A stretch of DNA of 64,000 bases. Origin: Myxococcus sp. CA023. Its GTDB lineage: Bacteria > Myxococcota > Myxococcia > Myxococcales > Myxococcaceae. Positions 33,283-41,517 of this stretch are shown in pieces (positions within the stretch are counted from its first letter, which is position 1; every line of letters starts with the position of its first letter). The notes beneath the pieces were generated by a model. The model was not told the origin of the DNA and made no database searches. It was given only the letters and a program-made list of their open reading frames with translations. Location of the stretch: positions 118,153 to 182,152 of the forward strand of contig NZ_JAAEAH010000005.1 in NCBI RefSeq assembly GCF_010998615.1, read 5' to 3'. Position numbers and translations under genes: made by a program.

Positions 33283-34206
33283 ATGCGAACCGTCGTCTCC
33301 CTCCACGAATGCAAGGTCCGCGCGTCGCTCCTGCTCAAGGAGCTGGCCTCGGCGGATGCGTCGCGCGCGGCCCGGGCAGCGGAGCGGCTGCGCGTCCTGC
33401 CCGGCTTCGCGGGACTGCCCTTGGGCGAGGTGCTCGCGCGCAAGGAGACGGTGCAGCGCAAGCATGCGCTGACCGTCATCGCGCGTGAGCAGGGGCACGC
33501 CACCTGGGGCGAGCTGAAGCAGGTGCGTGAGCTCGACTTCGAGCACCTGCTCGCCCCCGTGGGCGGCGCCCACCTCAACCGCTGGTTCTCCTCCTATGCG
33601 GAGTCCGCTGACTCCCTGCGGACGCAGGGCGGCTTCCTCTTTCCGTTCCGCGAGCAGTTCTTCGTCTGCGAGGCCAGCCTCGTCGAGGCGCTCGGTGTCG
33701 ACCCCGCGGACGCGGACTGGTCGCTCATGGGCCGCGACTGGATGGCGCCGGAGGATGGAGCCGCGCAGGCCCGGCTCGCCCAGCGGTTCGCCCGGCATTC
33801 GCCTTCCCACGCTTCAACTTCCCCAGACACGAGGTCTCCCATGTCCACTGACTCCCGCCGCTCCGAACTGAAGCGTTCCTACCGGGAAGCACCGCCTCCC
33901 ATGGGCGTGTACGCCGTGCGCTGCCTTGCCAACGGCAAGGTGCTGGTGGGCGCGAGCGCCAACGTCCAGGGCATGCTCAATCGCATCCGCTTCGAGCTGT
34001 CCACGGGCATGGACCGCCTGCCCACGCTGCTGGAGGACTGGAAGCGCTACGGGGCGGAGCAGTTCACCTTCGAGGTGCTCGACGTGCTGAAGCCTTCCGA
34101 CGAGCCCGTGGTGGCGCCGGAGGAGGAGCTGAAGGTGCTGGAGGCGCTCTGGTTGGACCGGCTCAAGCCTTACGGCGACGCGGGCTACAACGTGCAAGGC
34201 GGCTGA
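33283..34206 (+). CDS. GIY-YIG nuclease domain protein with myxobacterial N-terminal extension
   Basis: A 307-residue protein. Residues about 1-180 form a helical domain I do not recognise, with a stretch KHALTVIAREQGHATWGELK that resembles segments near ankyrin-type repeats. From residue about 187 the sequence reads like an independent GIY-YIG protein: ELKRSYREAPPPMGVYAVRC, VLVGASANVQGMLNRIRFEL, then LLEDWKRYGAEQFTFEVLDV. Stand-alone bacterial members of this subgroup are about 110 residues and begin where this half does, and an ATG at 33841 with GAGG ahead lies just there. So this is either a fusion or two in-frame products. GIY-YIG domains cut DNA, but this small subgroup has no proven activity. 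Confidence 0.7.
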   Translation: MRTVVSLHECKVRASLLLKELASADASRAARAAERLRVLPGFAGLPLGEVLARKETVQRKHALTVIAREQGHATWGELKQVRELDFEHLLAPVGGAHLNRWFSSYAESADSLRTQGGFLFPFREQFFVCEASLVEALGVDPADADWSLMGRDWMAPEDGAAQARLAQRFARHSPSHASTSPDTRSPMSTDSRRSELKRSYREAPPPMGVYAVRCLANGKVLVGASANVQGMLNRIRFELSTGMDRLPTLLEDWKRYGAEQFTFEVLDVLKPSDEPVVAPEEELKVLEALWLDRLKPYGDAGYNVQGG

Positions 34207-34219
34207 GGTTGGTCGCCTG

Positions 34220-34264
34220 TTGCCTTCCATGGGGCAAGTACTGCGGCCTGTGGCAACTTGCCAC
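34220..34264 (+). promoter_or_regulatory. paired TTGCC inverted repeats upstream of the MbnP gene
   Basis: GTGGCAA-C-TTGCCAC (34250-34264) is a perfect 7+7 palindrome with a single central base. A second, looser dyad TTGCC...GGCAA lies at 34220-34237. The palindrome ends 56 bases before the ATG of the MbnP-like gene, where an operator would be expected. The regulator is unknown. Confidence 0.4.
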
Positions 34265-34320
34265 GTTCTCCACCTGTCGGGATTGCGTTACGCGGAGACT
34301 CCATTCCAAGGGAGTCCGCC

Positions 34321-35178
34321 ATGGTGTCCGCTCATCGTCGTGCCGTCCGTATGCTTCCCTTCGCGCTGCTGGGCGTCCTGGGCTGTGGCGATGGCATGGA
34401 AGTCGCCATCCCCTTCGAGGCCCGGGTGGGCAGCGAGCCCTTCGCATGTGGCCGCATCTACACCGGGGTGGGGACAACGGGGACGACGTACGAGCCCATG
34501 GACCTGCGCGTGTACCTGCACGATGTCCGGCTCGTCACGGCCGAGGGCGCCGAGGTGCCACTGAAGCTCGAGCAGGACGGGCGGTGGCAGACACAAGGCA
34601 CGGCGCTGCTCGACTTCGCGGACAAGACGGGCCTGTGCACCAACGGCACGGAGGCGACGAACCTGCGCATCACCGGCACGGCGCCCGAGGGCATCTACAC
34701 CGGCCTGCGCTTCAAGCTGGGTGTGCCGGAGACGCAGAACCACCTCGACGTGTCCACGGCGCCCTCGCCGCTGAACGACACGAGCCTCTACTGGAGCTGG
34801 CGCTCGGGCTACCTCTTCACGCGCATCGAGGGCCGGACGACGGGACTTCCCGAAGGGCACGTCATGCACCTGGGGAGCACGGACTGTGCACCGCCGCCGG
34901 AGGGCCGGACGAACGGCACCGCGGGATGTACGTTCGGCAACCGTCCGGAGGTGGCCCTGGACTCGTTCAACCTGGCGTCTGGCAAGGTGGTGCTGGATCT
35001 AGGGGCGCTCTTCTCAGGCTCGAACCTGGACGAGAACGCGGAGGTGCCCAACACCTCCGTGGGGTGTATGTCGCAGCAGGCGGACCCGGACTGCGCGCCC
35101 GTGTTCAGCCGGATGGGGCTGTCGCACCGGAGCCAGGAGAGGGCACCGGGGCCTCAGGCGTTCATCAAGGCGGAGTAG
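34321..35178 (+). CDS. MbnP-like protein (metallo-mystery pair, four-Cys motif)
   Basis: A 285-residue lipoprotein or exported protein (lipobox-like LGVLGC, Cys about 22). The body begins VAIPFEARVGSEPFACGRIY and includes MDLRVYLHDVRL, LDFADKTGLCTNG and LYWSWRSGYLFTRIEG. Cysteines lie in FACG, GLCT, STDCAPP, AGCTF, VGCM and PDCAP, fitting the four-Cys MbnP family. In the characterised pair from a methanotroph, MbnH, a di-heme enzyme, oxidises a tryptophan of MbnP to kynurenine, and MbnP binds copper. The candidate tryptophans here are in DGRWQT and LYWSWRS. The MbnH gene follows after 12 bases. The start at 34321 has GGAG 7 bases ahead. Confidence 0.85.
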   Translation: MVSAHRRAVRMLPFALLGVLGCGDGMEVAIPFEARVGSEPFACGRIYTGVGTTGTTYEPMDLRVYLHDVRLVTAEGAEVPLKLEQDGRWQTQGTALLDFADKTGLCTNGTEATNLRITGTAPEGIYTGLRFKLGVPETQNHLDVSTAPSPLNDTSLYWSWRSGYLFTRIEGRTTGLPEGHVMHLGSTDCAPPPEGRTNGTAGCTFGNRPEVALDSFNLASGKVVLDLGALFSGSNLDENAEVPNTSVGCMSQQADPDCAPVFSRMGLSHRSQERAPGPQAFIKAE

Positions 35179-35190
35179 GAGGGGGACGTC

Positions 35191-36330
35191 ATGGCGTGGC
35201 GCGTGGGAAGACGAGCAGGGGTGCTGGCAGTGCTGGCCTGGCTGGGGGCGGGCTGTGGCGGCAAGGACGGCGAGGCGGAGCGCTACGTGTGGAAGCTGCC
35301 CACGGGGTTTCCCACGCCGCGAGTGCCCGCGGACAATCCGATGACGGAGGAGAAGGTGCAGCTGGGCCGGAGGCTCTTCTTCGACGTGCGCCTGTCACGG
35401 AACGAGACACAGTCCTGCGCGTCCTGCCATGACCCGGCGCGAGCCTTCACCGAGCCCCTGGTGACGTCGCAGGGAAGCACGGGCGAGACGCACCGCCGCA
35501 ACTCCCAGGGGCTGGCCAACGTCGCCTATGCCACGAGTCTCACCTGGGCGAATCCCTTGCTCACGACGCTGGAGGCGCAGGCGTTGGTGCCCTTGTTCGG
35601 CAAGGAGCCGGTGGAGTTGGGCTTCGGCGACAGGGAAGAGGAGTTGCTCGGCCGGCTGCGCGCGGTCCCGGAAATGGAGGCGGAGTTCCAACGCGCGTTT
35701 CCGGAGGCCGCGGAGCCCGTGTCCGTGGCCACGCTGACGCGGGCGCTGGCGTCGTTCCAGCGCAGCCTCATCTCCGGTAACTCCGCGTATGACCGCTATG
35801 TGTATGGCAATGAAGTGGAGGCCATGACGCGGCAGCAGAAGCGGGGCATGGAGTTGTTCTTCTCGGAGCGGCTGGAGTGTGACCATTGCCATTCCGGCTT
35901 CAACTTCCAGGATGCCACGGTGCACGAGACGACGTCCGAGCCCATCCTGCCTTTCCACAACACGGGCCTCTACAATGAGGACGGCCAGGGCACGTACCCT
36001 GCCAAGGACCCAGGCCTCATCGAGCTGACGGGCCGTCCCGAGGACATGGGCCGCTTCCGCGCGCCGTCCCTGCGCAACGTGGCCGTCACCGGGCCGTACA
36101 TGCATGACGGAAGTCTGGCCACGCTGTCGGACGTGCTGGACCACTACGCCGCGGGAGGGCACGCGCGGCTGGTGAACGGCGGCGAGGCCAGTCCGCTGCA
36201 GAGTGGCTTCGTGAGAGGCTTCACACTGACCGCGCAGGAGAAGGAAGACGTCTTGGCGTTCCTCGAGTCGCTCACCGACACGGAGTTCCTGACGGACCCG
36301 CGCTTCTCGGACCCGTCCAACCCACCATGA
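35191..36330 (+). CDS. MbnH-like di-heme enzyme (cytochrome c peroxidase family)
   Basis: A 379-residue exported protein with a lipobox-like LAWLGAGCGG. Two heme c sites are C76-A-S-C79-H80 and C230-D-H-C233-H234, in the arrangement of bacterial cytochrome c peroxidase/MauG. GRFRAPSLRNVAVTGPYMHD is the conserved segment after the second heme. The di-heme subgroup found next to MbnP was named after a Myxococcus xanthus protein. It probably forms a bis-Fe(IV) type oxidant and modifies its partner MbnP. Start ATG at 35191, GGAGGGGG 8-15 bases ahead. It lies within a copper-handling island, which supports a role in periplasmic copper. Confidence 0.88.
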   Translation: MAWRVGRRAGVLAVLAWLGAGCGGKDGEAERYVWKLPTGFPTPRVPADNPMTEEKVQLGRRLFFDVRLSRNETQSCASCHDPARAFTEPLVTSQGSTGETHRRNSQGLANVAYATSLTWANPLLTTLEAQALVPLFGKEPVELGFGDREEELLGRLRAVPEMEAEFQRAFPEAAEPVSVATLTRALASFQRSLISGNSAYDRYVYGNEVEAMTRQQKRGMELFFSERLECDHCHSGFNFQDATVHETTSEPILPFHNTGLYNEDGQGTYPAKDPGLIELTGRPEDMGRFRAPSLRNVAVTGPYMHDGSLATLSDVLDHYAAGGHARLVNGGEASPLQSGFVRGFTLTAQEKEDVLAFLESLTDTEFLTDPRFSDPSNPP

Positions 36331-36475
36331 TGGGGTTGCGCTCACCCGGGCGCCGCGCAGGTGGTGGGAGGGGCGGAGCGTTTACAGAGGGAGGCATTGG
36401 CGCTTGAATGCCGTTGGGACCAGCAATGCCTTGCGAGGGGCGTTCGGGTACCGCACCCCTTTCAGGAGCACGTGC

Positions 36476-36823
36476 ATGGCGGGTTTTGCAGAGGCGAAGA
36501 TGCAGTTGAGGCAATGTCTGGTGGCGTCGAAGAACCGGCGAGACCTCCAGGCGATCGGAGTGGGATACGCCATCTCCAGCCCGAACTTCCCCGACACGAA
36601 CCGGCTTTCCATCAGCCAGGAGGACTTCGAGAGCCTCAAGAAGTACTTCCTCGAGGACCTGGCGAGCGACCTCGAGTTCAGCTTCCTGTACCCCGACACC
36701 GGGTTCGCTTGGGAGGTTGCCTCCTCGGGCAGCACGCGTGGCGTGCAGGACTTCAAGATTTCGCCCAGGACTGTGTTTGGCTCCGGGACGGCCATCTTCA
36801 ACTATCACATTGGGGTTGCCTGA
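36476..36823 (+). CDS. hypothetical protein
   Basis: A 115-residue protein starting MAGFAEAKMQLRQCL with AGGAG about 8 bases ahead. No signal peptide, membrane segment or motif is recognised. The mid-part (GVGYAISSPNFPDTNRLSIS) and end (FGSGTAIFNYHIGVA) look like a small alpha/beta protein. Its codons are noticeably less GC-biased than the neighbours, which may mean recent acquisition. A frame on the other strand (36382-36801) has similar length but less natural composition and no ribosome-binding site. It converges on the ClC gene. Confidence 0.6.
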   Translation: MAGFAEAKMQLRQCLVASKNRRDLQAIGVGYAISSPNFPDTNRLSISQEDFESLKKYFLEDLASDLEFSFLYPDTGFAWEVASSGSTRGVQDFKISPRTVFGSGTAIFNYHIGVA

Positions 36824-36871
36824 GCCGCGGCGCGGGCCGCCAGGGAGCGTGCGCCCCTATCGTGTCCTCGC

Positions 36872-38299
36872 TCAATCACTCGCAACGGGCTCCGCCGCCA
36901 CGGCCTGCACGCGGCGCTGCTCGTTGTAGACGGACAGCCGCAGCGTCAGCACGTATGTGACGCAGCAGGCGAGGACGGCGGGCGGGCCATACGCGGAGCC
37001 GAACACCTCCAGCACCAGGGCAATGGCCGCCAGCGGAACGCCGACCACCGCCACCAGCGCGGAGGCGATGCCCACCACCACGAACACCGTCACGTCCGCC
37101 GGCCCCGTACCCGTCACCGACGCGAGCATCTGCGCCGTGGCCGCGCCCGACACGCCGCCCAGCACCATGCTGGGGATGAGCATGCCCGCCGAGCCACCCG
37201 ACTGGACCGTGAAGCCCGTGGTGAGCAGCTTCCCACCCACGATGAGCAGCAGGTACCACCACAGCGACAGCGGCCCCGGCGTATCCGCTAACAGCTGGGC
37301 GATGGTGTACTCGCCCATGCCCAGCACGTGCCGGAAGTCCATGCCCGCGCCGTAGTAGAGCCCTCCGGCCACCAGGATGGTGCACAGCGCCCCCATGGCG
37401 CCGCGCAGTACCGGGCTGACGCGCTCCACCACCTGGCGTGTGTGTTTCATCGTCAGGCCGAACAGCAGCGCGATGGGCGCGGACACCGCCACGGCCACCA
37501 GCGCGGTGAGGCCGTACTCCCCCAGCGTGTACGTGTGCGCGTGCGGCGGCGCCACGAAGATGGGCTTGAAGCCGAGGAGGCGGTTGTTGAGCGCGTACGC
37601 GATGATTCCCGCAAGCAGGCAGTACGCCAGCTTCCGGTAGACAATGCGGTTGCCGTAGACGACCTCGAGCGCGAAGAGCGCGGCGGCGAACGGCGCGTTG
37701 AGCAGCGTTCCCACCGCCGCGGCGATGCCCGCCAGTTGGCAGGTGCGCAGCGTGTGCTCGGAGCGGGCACGGGTGAGGCGGGCCACGCCCGCGCCCAGGG
37801 ACTCGCCCACCAGCACCACCGGACCCTCCAGCCCGCCCGACGCGCCGGTGCCCAGCGTGAGCAACGTGGCCACCGCTTTGCGCAGGGCGAGCCGGATGGC
37901 GGGCCGTGAGTAGCGAGGGCGCGGGTCGTCCGCCGGGTCCTCGTAGGTGATGTGGTAGTTGAAGAGCGCGACATTCACCCCGTCCGAGGCCACGTCGCTC
38001 CAGCCGGGCCGGCGGTTGAGCAGCCCTCGCAGCAGTCCGCCCAGCAGCAGCACGCCCGCGAGCACCAGCGGCGCCCACCAGAGGCTCCGTCCCGACGCGA
38101 ACGCCAGCAGCGTGTCACTGGTGGCATGGACGCCATACCGCAGCGCCGAGCACACCCCCCAGATGAGCACCGTGCCCAGCACCACCCGGCCCACCGTGCG
38201 CAGCACCGTGTCCCACGAGTCGTGAAGGGCGCTCTGCTCCTCGTCCAGGGGCTCTCGACGGCCAGCCATGGAGCGAGAGGGAATGTGCTTCGAGGTCAA
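36872..38299 (-). CDS. ClC family chloride channel/transporter
   Basis: A 475-residue membrane protein with about ten hydrophobic segments. It has [20 protein letters not shown], which corresponds to the GxEGP motif with the gating glutamate kept, and [19 protein letters not shown] in place of GxFxP. The N-terminal GSGIP motif is not clear, and no C-terminal CBS domains are present. Members are channels or chloride/proton exchangers. It lies divergent to the copper ATPase gene with a 100-base gap holding a dyad. Anion balance during metal stress is possible but is inference only. The start may be the ATG at 38269 instead. Confidence 0.88.
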   Translation of the reverse strand: MTSKHIPSRSMAGRREPLDEEQSALHDSWDTVLRTVGRVVLGTVLIWGVCSALRYGVHATSDTLLAFASGRSLWWAPLVLAGVLLLGGLLRGLLNRRPGWSDVASDGVNVALFNYHITYEDPADDPRPRYSRPAIRLALRKAVATLLTLGTGASGGLEGPVVLVGESLGAGVARLTRARSEHTLRTCQLAGIAAAVGTLLNAPFAAALFALEVVYGNRIVYRKLAYCLLAGIIAYALNNRLLGFKPIFVAPPHAHTYTLGEYGLTALVAVAVSAPIALLFGLTMKHTRQVVERVSPVLRGAMGALCTILVAGGLYYGAGMDFRHVLGMGEYTIAQLLADTPGPLSLWWYLLLIVGGKLLTTGFTVQSGGSAGMLIPSMVLGGVSGAATAQMLASVTGTGPADVTVFVVVGIASALVAVVGVPLAAIALVLEVFGSAYGPPAVLACCVTYVLTLRLSVYNEQRRVQAVAAEPVASD

Positions 38300-38329
38300 G
38301 ATAAATGTCCGTGGCCGGAGGAGCGATTA

Positions 38330-38352
38330 CCTCTAGGGAAACACCCTGTAGG
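38330..38352 (+). promoter_or_regulatory. MerR-like imperfect dyad upstream of the copper ATPase gene
   Basis: CCTCTAGGG (38330-38338) and CCCTGTAGG (38344-38352) form an imperfect 23-bp dyad in the short gap between the divergent ClC and copper ATPase genes, 50 bases before the ATPase ATG. Dyads of this length between -35 and -10 are the mark of MerR/CueR-controlled copper promoters, but no convincing -35/-10 pair with the usual 19-bp spacing could be fixed, and no regulator gene is adjacent. Confidence 0.3.
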
Positions 38353-38401
38353 AGCCGGCCGGGTGCTTCGTTGGCCTGGGCGAAAGGAGCCTCGAAGCGC
38401 C

Positions 38402-40879
38402 ATGCCCCAACACCATTCGCACGCGCCGCATTCCCACACGCCCCCTCCCTCTCCGGCCGGGGAAGCGCCCGCCATCGACCCCGTCTGCGGCATGAAGGTC
38501 GACCCGAACGCCCCGAAGGGCGGTCACCTGGAGCACGCCGGGCTGACCTACGCCTTCTGCAATCCCCGGTGCCGGGAGCGGTTTCGCGCGGACCCGGAGC
38601 GCTACCTCTCGCCCGCGGAGACCGCGCCGGAACCGACGCCGGCGCCGGGGACCCTGTACGTCTGCCCCATGGACCCGGAGGTCCGCCAGTCGCATCCCGG
38701 CGCCTGCCCCAAGTGCGGCATGGCACTGGAGCCAGAGACGCTTCCCGTCCAGGCGCCCCGCGTGGAGTACGTGTGCCCCATGCACCCGGAGGTGGTGAAG
38801 GACGGCCCGGGGACCTGCCCCAAGTGCGGCATGGCGCTGGAGCCGCGCACGGTGCTGGCGGAGGAGCCGCCGGACCCGGAGCTGCAATCCATGCGGCTGC
38901 GCTTCCGCGTGGGCCTGGCGCTCACGGTGCCGCTGCTCGTGCTGGCCATGTCGGACATGCTTCCCGGGCAGCCCGTGCAACACGCGGTGTCCGCGGGCGT
39001 GCTGGCCTGGGCGCAGCTCGTGCTGGCCACGCCCGTGGTGCTCTGGGTGGGCTGGCCCTTCTTCCAGCGTGGCTGGGCGTCGGTGCGCAACCGGCACCTC
39101 AACATGTTCACCCTCATCGCGCTGGGGACGGGCGCGGCGTATCTGTTCAGCGTCTTCGCCACGCTGCTGCCGCAGGCCCTGCCCCAGGGACTGCGCACGG
39201 GGCACGGCAGCTCCGCACCCCTCTATTTCGAAGCCGCCGCCGTCATCGTCACCCTGGTCGCGCTGGGACAGGTGTTGGAGTTGCGCGCCCGGCACGCGAC
39301 TTCCGGTGCACTGCGGGCGCTGCTGAGCCTCGCGCCGCCGGTGGCGCGGCGAATGGGAGAGGGCGGTCACGAGGAGGATGTGCCGCTCGCGAGCGTCCAG
39401 TCAGGGGACACGCTGCGCGTGCGCCCCGGGGAGAAGGTGCCCGTGGACGGCGTGGTGCTCCAGGGTACCAGCGCGGTGGATGAGTCCATGGTGACGGGCG
39501 AGTCGCTGCCCGTGGAGAAGGCCCCGGGCACGCAGGTGACGGGCGGAACGGTGAATGGCACGGGCTCACTGGTGATGCGCGCCGAGCGCGTGGGCCAGGA
39601 CACGTTGCTCTCCCGCATCGTCCAGCGCGTGAGTGAAGCGCAACGCACCCGCGCGCCGATTCAGCGGCTCGCCGACAAGGTGGCGGCCGTCTTCGTGCCG
39701 GTGGTCATCGCGGTGGCGGTGGTGACGGCGGGCGTGTGGGCCATCTGGGGCCCCGAGCCTCGGTTGGCGCACGCTGTGGTCAACGCGGTGGCGGTGCTCA
39801 TCATCGCCTGTCCCTGTGCGCTGGGGCTGGCCACGCCCATGTCCGTCATGGTGGGCACCGGGCGCGGCGCCCAGGCGGGCGTCCTCATCCGCGACGCGGC
39901 GGCGCTGGAGCGGCTGGAGGCGGTGGACACGCTGGTGGTGGACAAGACGGGCACGCTTACCGAGGGCAAGCCGCGCCTCGTGACGGTGGTGCCCGCGCCG
40001 GGCTTCGAGGAGTCGCGGCTGCTGCGGCTGGCAGCGAGCCTGGAGCGTGGCAGTGAACACCCGTTGGCCGCGGCCATCGTCGCGGGCGCGAAGGAGCGTG
40101 GCGTGACGCTGGTGCCCGTGGAGGACTTCCGCTCGCTCACGGGCAAGGGCGTCGTGGGCACGGTGGAGGGCGCCGAGGTGGCCCTGGGCAACGCGGCCCT
40201 GACGGAAGCGCTCCAGGTGCATGGAGGGGAACTGTCCTCCCGGGCCGAGGCGCTGCGGGCAGAGGGCCAGACTGTGGTGCTGGTGGCGGTGGAGGGGAAG
40301 GTAGCGGGGTTGCTCGGTGTCGAGGACCCGGTGAAGTCCTCCACGCCGGAGGCCCTCGCGTTGCTGCGCGAGGAAGGGCTTCGGGTGGTGATGCTCACGG
40401 GCGACAGCCAGACGACGGCGGACGCGGTGGCGCGGCGGCTGGGCATCACCGAGGTCATCGCCGGGGTGTTGCCGGAGGCGAAGGGCGATGCCATCCGGAA
40501 GCTCCAGCAGGAGGGGCGGGTGGTGGCCATGGCGGGAGACGGCGTCAACGACGCGCCCGCGCTGGCGCAGGCGGACGTGGGCATCGCCATGGGCACGGGG
40601 ACGGACATCGCGATGGAGAGCGCGGCTGTGACGCTGGTGAAGGGGGACCTTCGGGCCATCGCTCGGGCACGCCGCCTGAGCCAGGGTACGCTGCGCAACA
40701 TCCGGCAGAACCTCTTCTTCGCCTTCATCTACAACGCCGTGGGTGTGCCGGTGGCGGCGGGCGTGCTGTACCCCGTCTTCGGTCTGCTCCTCAGTCCCAT
40801 CTTCGCCAGTGCCGCGATGAGCCTCTCGTCGGTGTCCGTCATCGGCAATGCGCTCCGGCTGCGGAAGCTGAAGCTGTAG
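38402..40879 (+). CDS. copA: P1B-type copper-exporting ATPase with YHS and heavy-metal-binding N-domains
   Basis: An 825-residue pump. The His-rich start ([12 protein letters not shown]) is followed by a YHS-type domain (DPVCGMKVD...CNPRCRERF) and two heavy-metal-binding modules, each YVCPMxPEV...[10 protein letters not shown]. The ATPase core follows, with VTGES, the membrane metal site C470-P-C472 ([13 protein letters not shown]), the phosphorylated D514 in DKTGT and [12 protein letters not shown] near 710. CPC plus the ending [17 protein letters not shown] with [20 protein letters not shown] places it with Cu(+) exporters. It moves copper from cytoplasm to periplasm, handing it to the efflux systems nearby. 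The frame is open to 37952; I use the ATG at 38402, with AAGGAG upstream. A 16-Cys copper-storage protein gene follows. Confidence 0.93.
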   Translation: MPQHHSHAPHSHTPPPSPAGEAPAIDPVCGMKVDPNAPKGGHLEHAGLTYAFCNPRCRERFRADPERYLSPAETAPEPTPAPGTLYVCPMDPEVRQSHPGACPKCGMALEPETLPVQAPRVEYVCPMHPEVVKDGPGTCPKCGMALEPRTVLAEEPPDPELQSMRLRFRVGLALTVPLLVLAMSDMLPGQPVQHAVSAGVLAWAQLVLATPVVLWVGWPFFQRGWASVRNRHLNMFTLIALGTGAAYLFSVFATLLPQALPQGLRTGHGSSAPLYFEAAAVIVTLVALGQVLELRARHATSGALRALLSLAPPVARRMGEGGHEEDVPLASVQSGDTLRVRPGEKVPVDGVVLQGTSAVDESMVTGESLPVEKAPGTQVTGGTVNGTGSLVMRAERVGQDTLLSRIVQRVSEAQRTRAPIQRLADKVAAVFVPVVIAVAVVTAGVWAIWGPEPRLAHAVVNAVAVLIIACPCALGLATPMSVMVGTGRGAQAGVLIRDAAALERLEAVDTLVVDKTGTLTEGKPRLVTVVPAPGFEESRLLRLAASLERGSEHPLAAAIVAGAKERGVTLVPVEDFRSLTGKGVVGTVEGAEVALGNAALTEALQVHGGELSSRAEALRAEGQTVVLVAVEGKVAGLLGVEDPVKSSTPEALALLREEGLRVVMLTGDSQTTADAVARRLGITEVIAGVLPEAKGDAIRKLQQEGRVVAMAGDGVNDAPALAQADVGIAMGTGTDIAMESAAVTLVKGDLRAIARARRLSQGTLRNIRQNLFFAFIYNAVGVPVAAGVLYPVFGLLLSPIFASAAMSLSSVSVIGNALRLRKLKL

Positions 40880-41015
40880 GCCCGGTTGTGTGGGGGGCCG
40901 CCTGTACCGGGCCTCCCTCGGGCCGGGGGCGGGCGGCCCGCCGAGGCCCACCGGAGCGGCGCTGGGATGCCCACCCTTGAGCTCGAACGCACCGCACCCT
41001 GGGAGGGTGGACATC

Positions 41016-41429
41016 ATGACTCCAGCCGAAGTGATGAACGCCGACAGCGACATGCGCCAGTGCATCGAGGATTGCCTGGCCTGTCACCGCGTCTGTATGG
41101 AGACGCTGACGTATTGTCTGGGAATGGGCGGCAAGCATGCGGAGGCCAGACACCTGCGCTTGCTGATGGACTGCGCGGAAATCTGCCAGACGAGCGCGAA
41201 CTTCATGTTGCGGGATTCGGAGTTGCATAGCCGCACCTGCTTCGCCTGCTCGGAAGTCTGCGGGCGCTGCGCGGAGTCCTGCGCGCAAATGGGCGAGGAC
41301 GTGGTGATGAAGGCCTGCGCGGACATGTGCACCCAGTGTTCGGACTCGTGCTGGAGGATGGGCGGCGGTGTCATGTCGCAGACGCCCAACCCGGAGGCCG
41401 CTCAGCGCGCCGCCGACCTTCCCGCGTGA
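41016..41429 (+). CDS. four-helix-bundle copper storage protein (Csp/DUF326)
   Basis: A 137-residue protein with 16 Cys, mostly in CxxxC spacing on helices (MRQCIEDCLACHRVC, TCFACSEVCGRCAESC, ACADMCTQCSDSC). This is the DUF326 pattern of the Csp copper storage proteins, where thiols line the core of a four-helix bundle and hold many Cu(I) ions. No signal peptide is visible, so it matches the cytosolic Csp3 type. The gene follows the copper ATPase by 136 bases on the same strand, so export and storage are paired. The start at 41016 has GGGAGGG about 9 bases ahead. Confidence 0.9.
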   Translation: MTPAEVMNADSDMRQCIEDCLACHRVCMETLTYCLGMGGKHAEARHLRLLMDCAEICQTSANFMLRDSELHSRTCFACSEVCGRCAESCAQMGEDVVMKACADMCTQCSDSCWRMGGGVMSQTPNPEAAQRAADLPA

Positions 41430-41517
41430 GAGGCCCGCCCGGAAGAGTCCAGGCAAGCCGGAACGGCCCTGTCGCGGAGCCCTTCACTCGCCGTCGAGGC
41501 CGATTAGAGTGCGCTCC

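Noticed and set aside
36382..36801. 139-codon minus-strand gene overlapping the hypothetical at 36476-36823
   Set aside because: It has no ribosome-binding site and an unnatural composition. The plus-strand frame has AGGAG and a better amino-acid mix.
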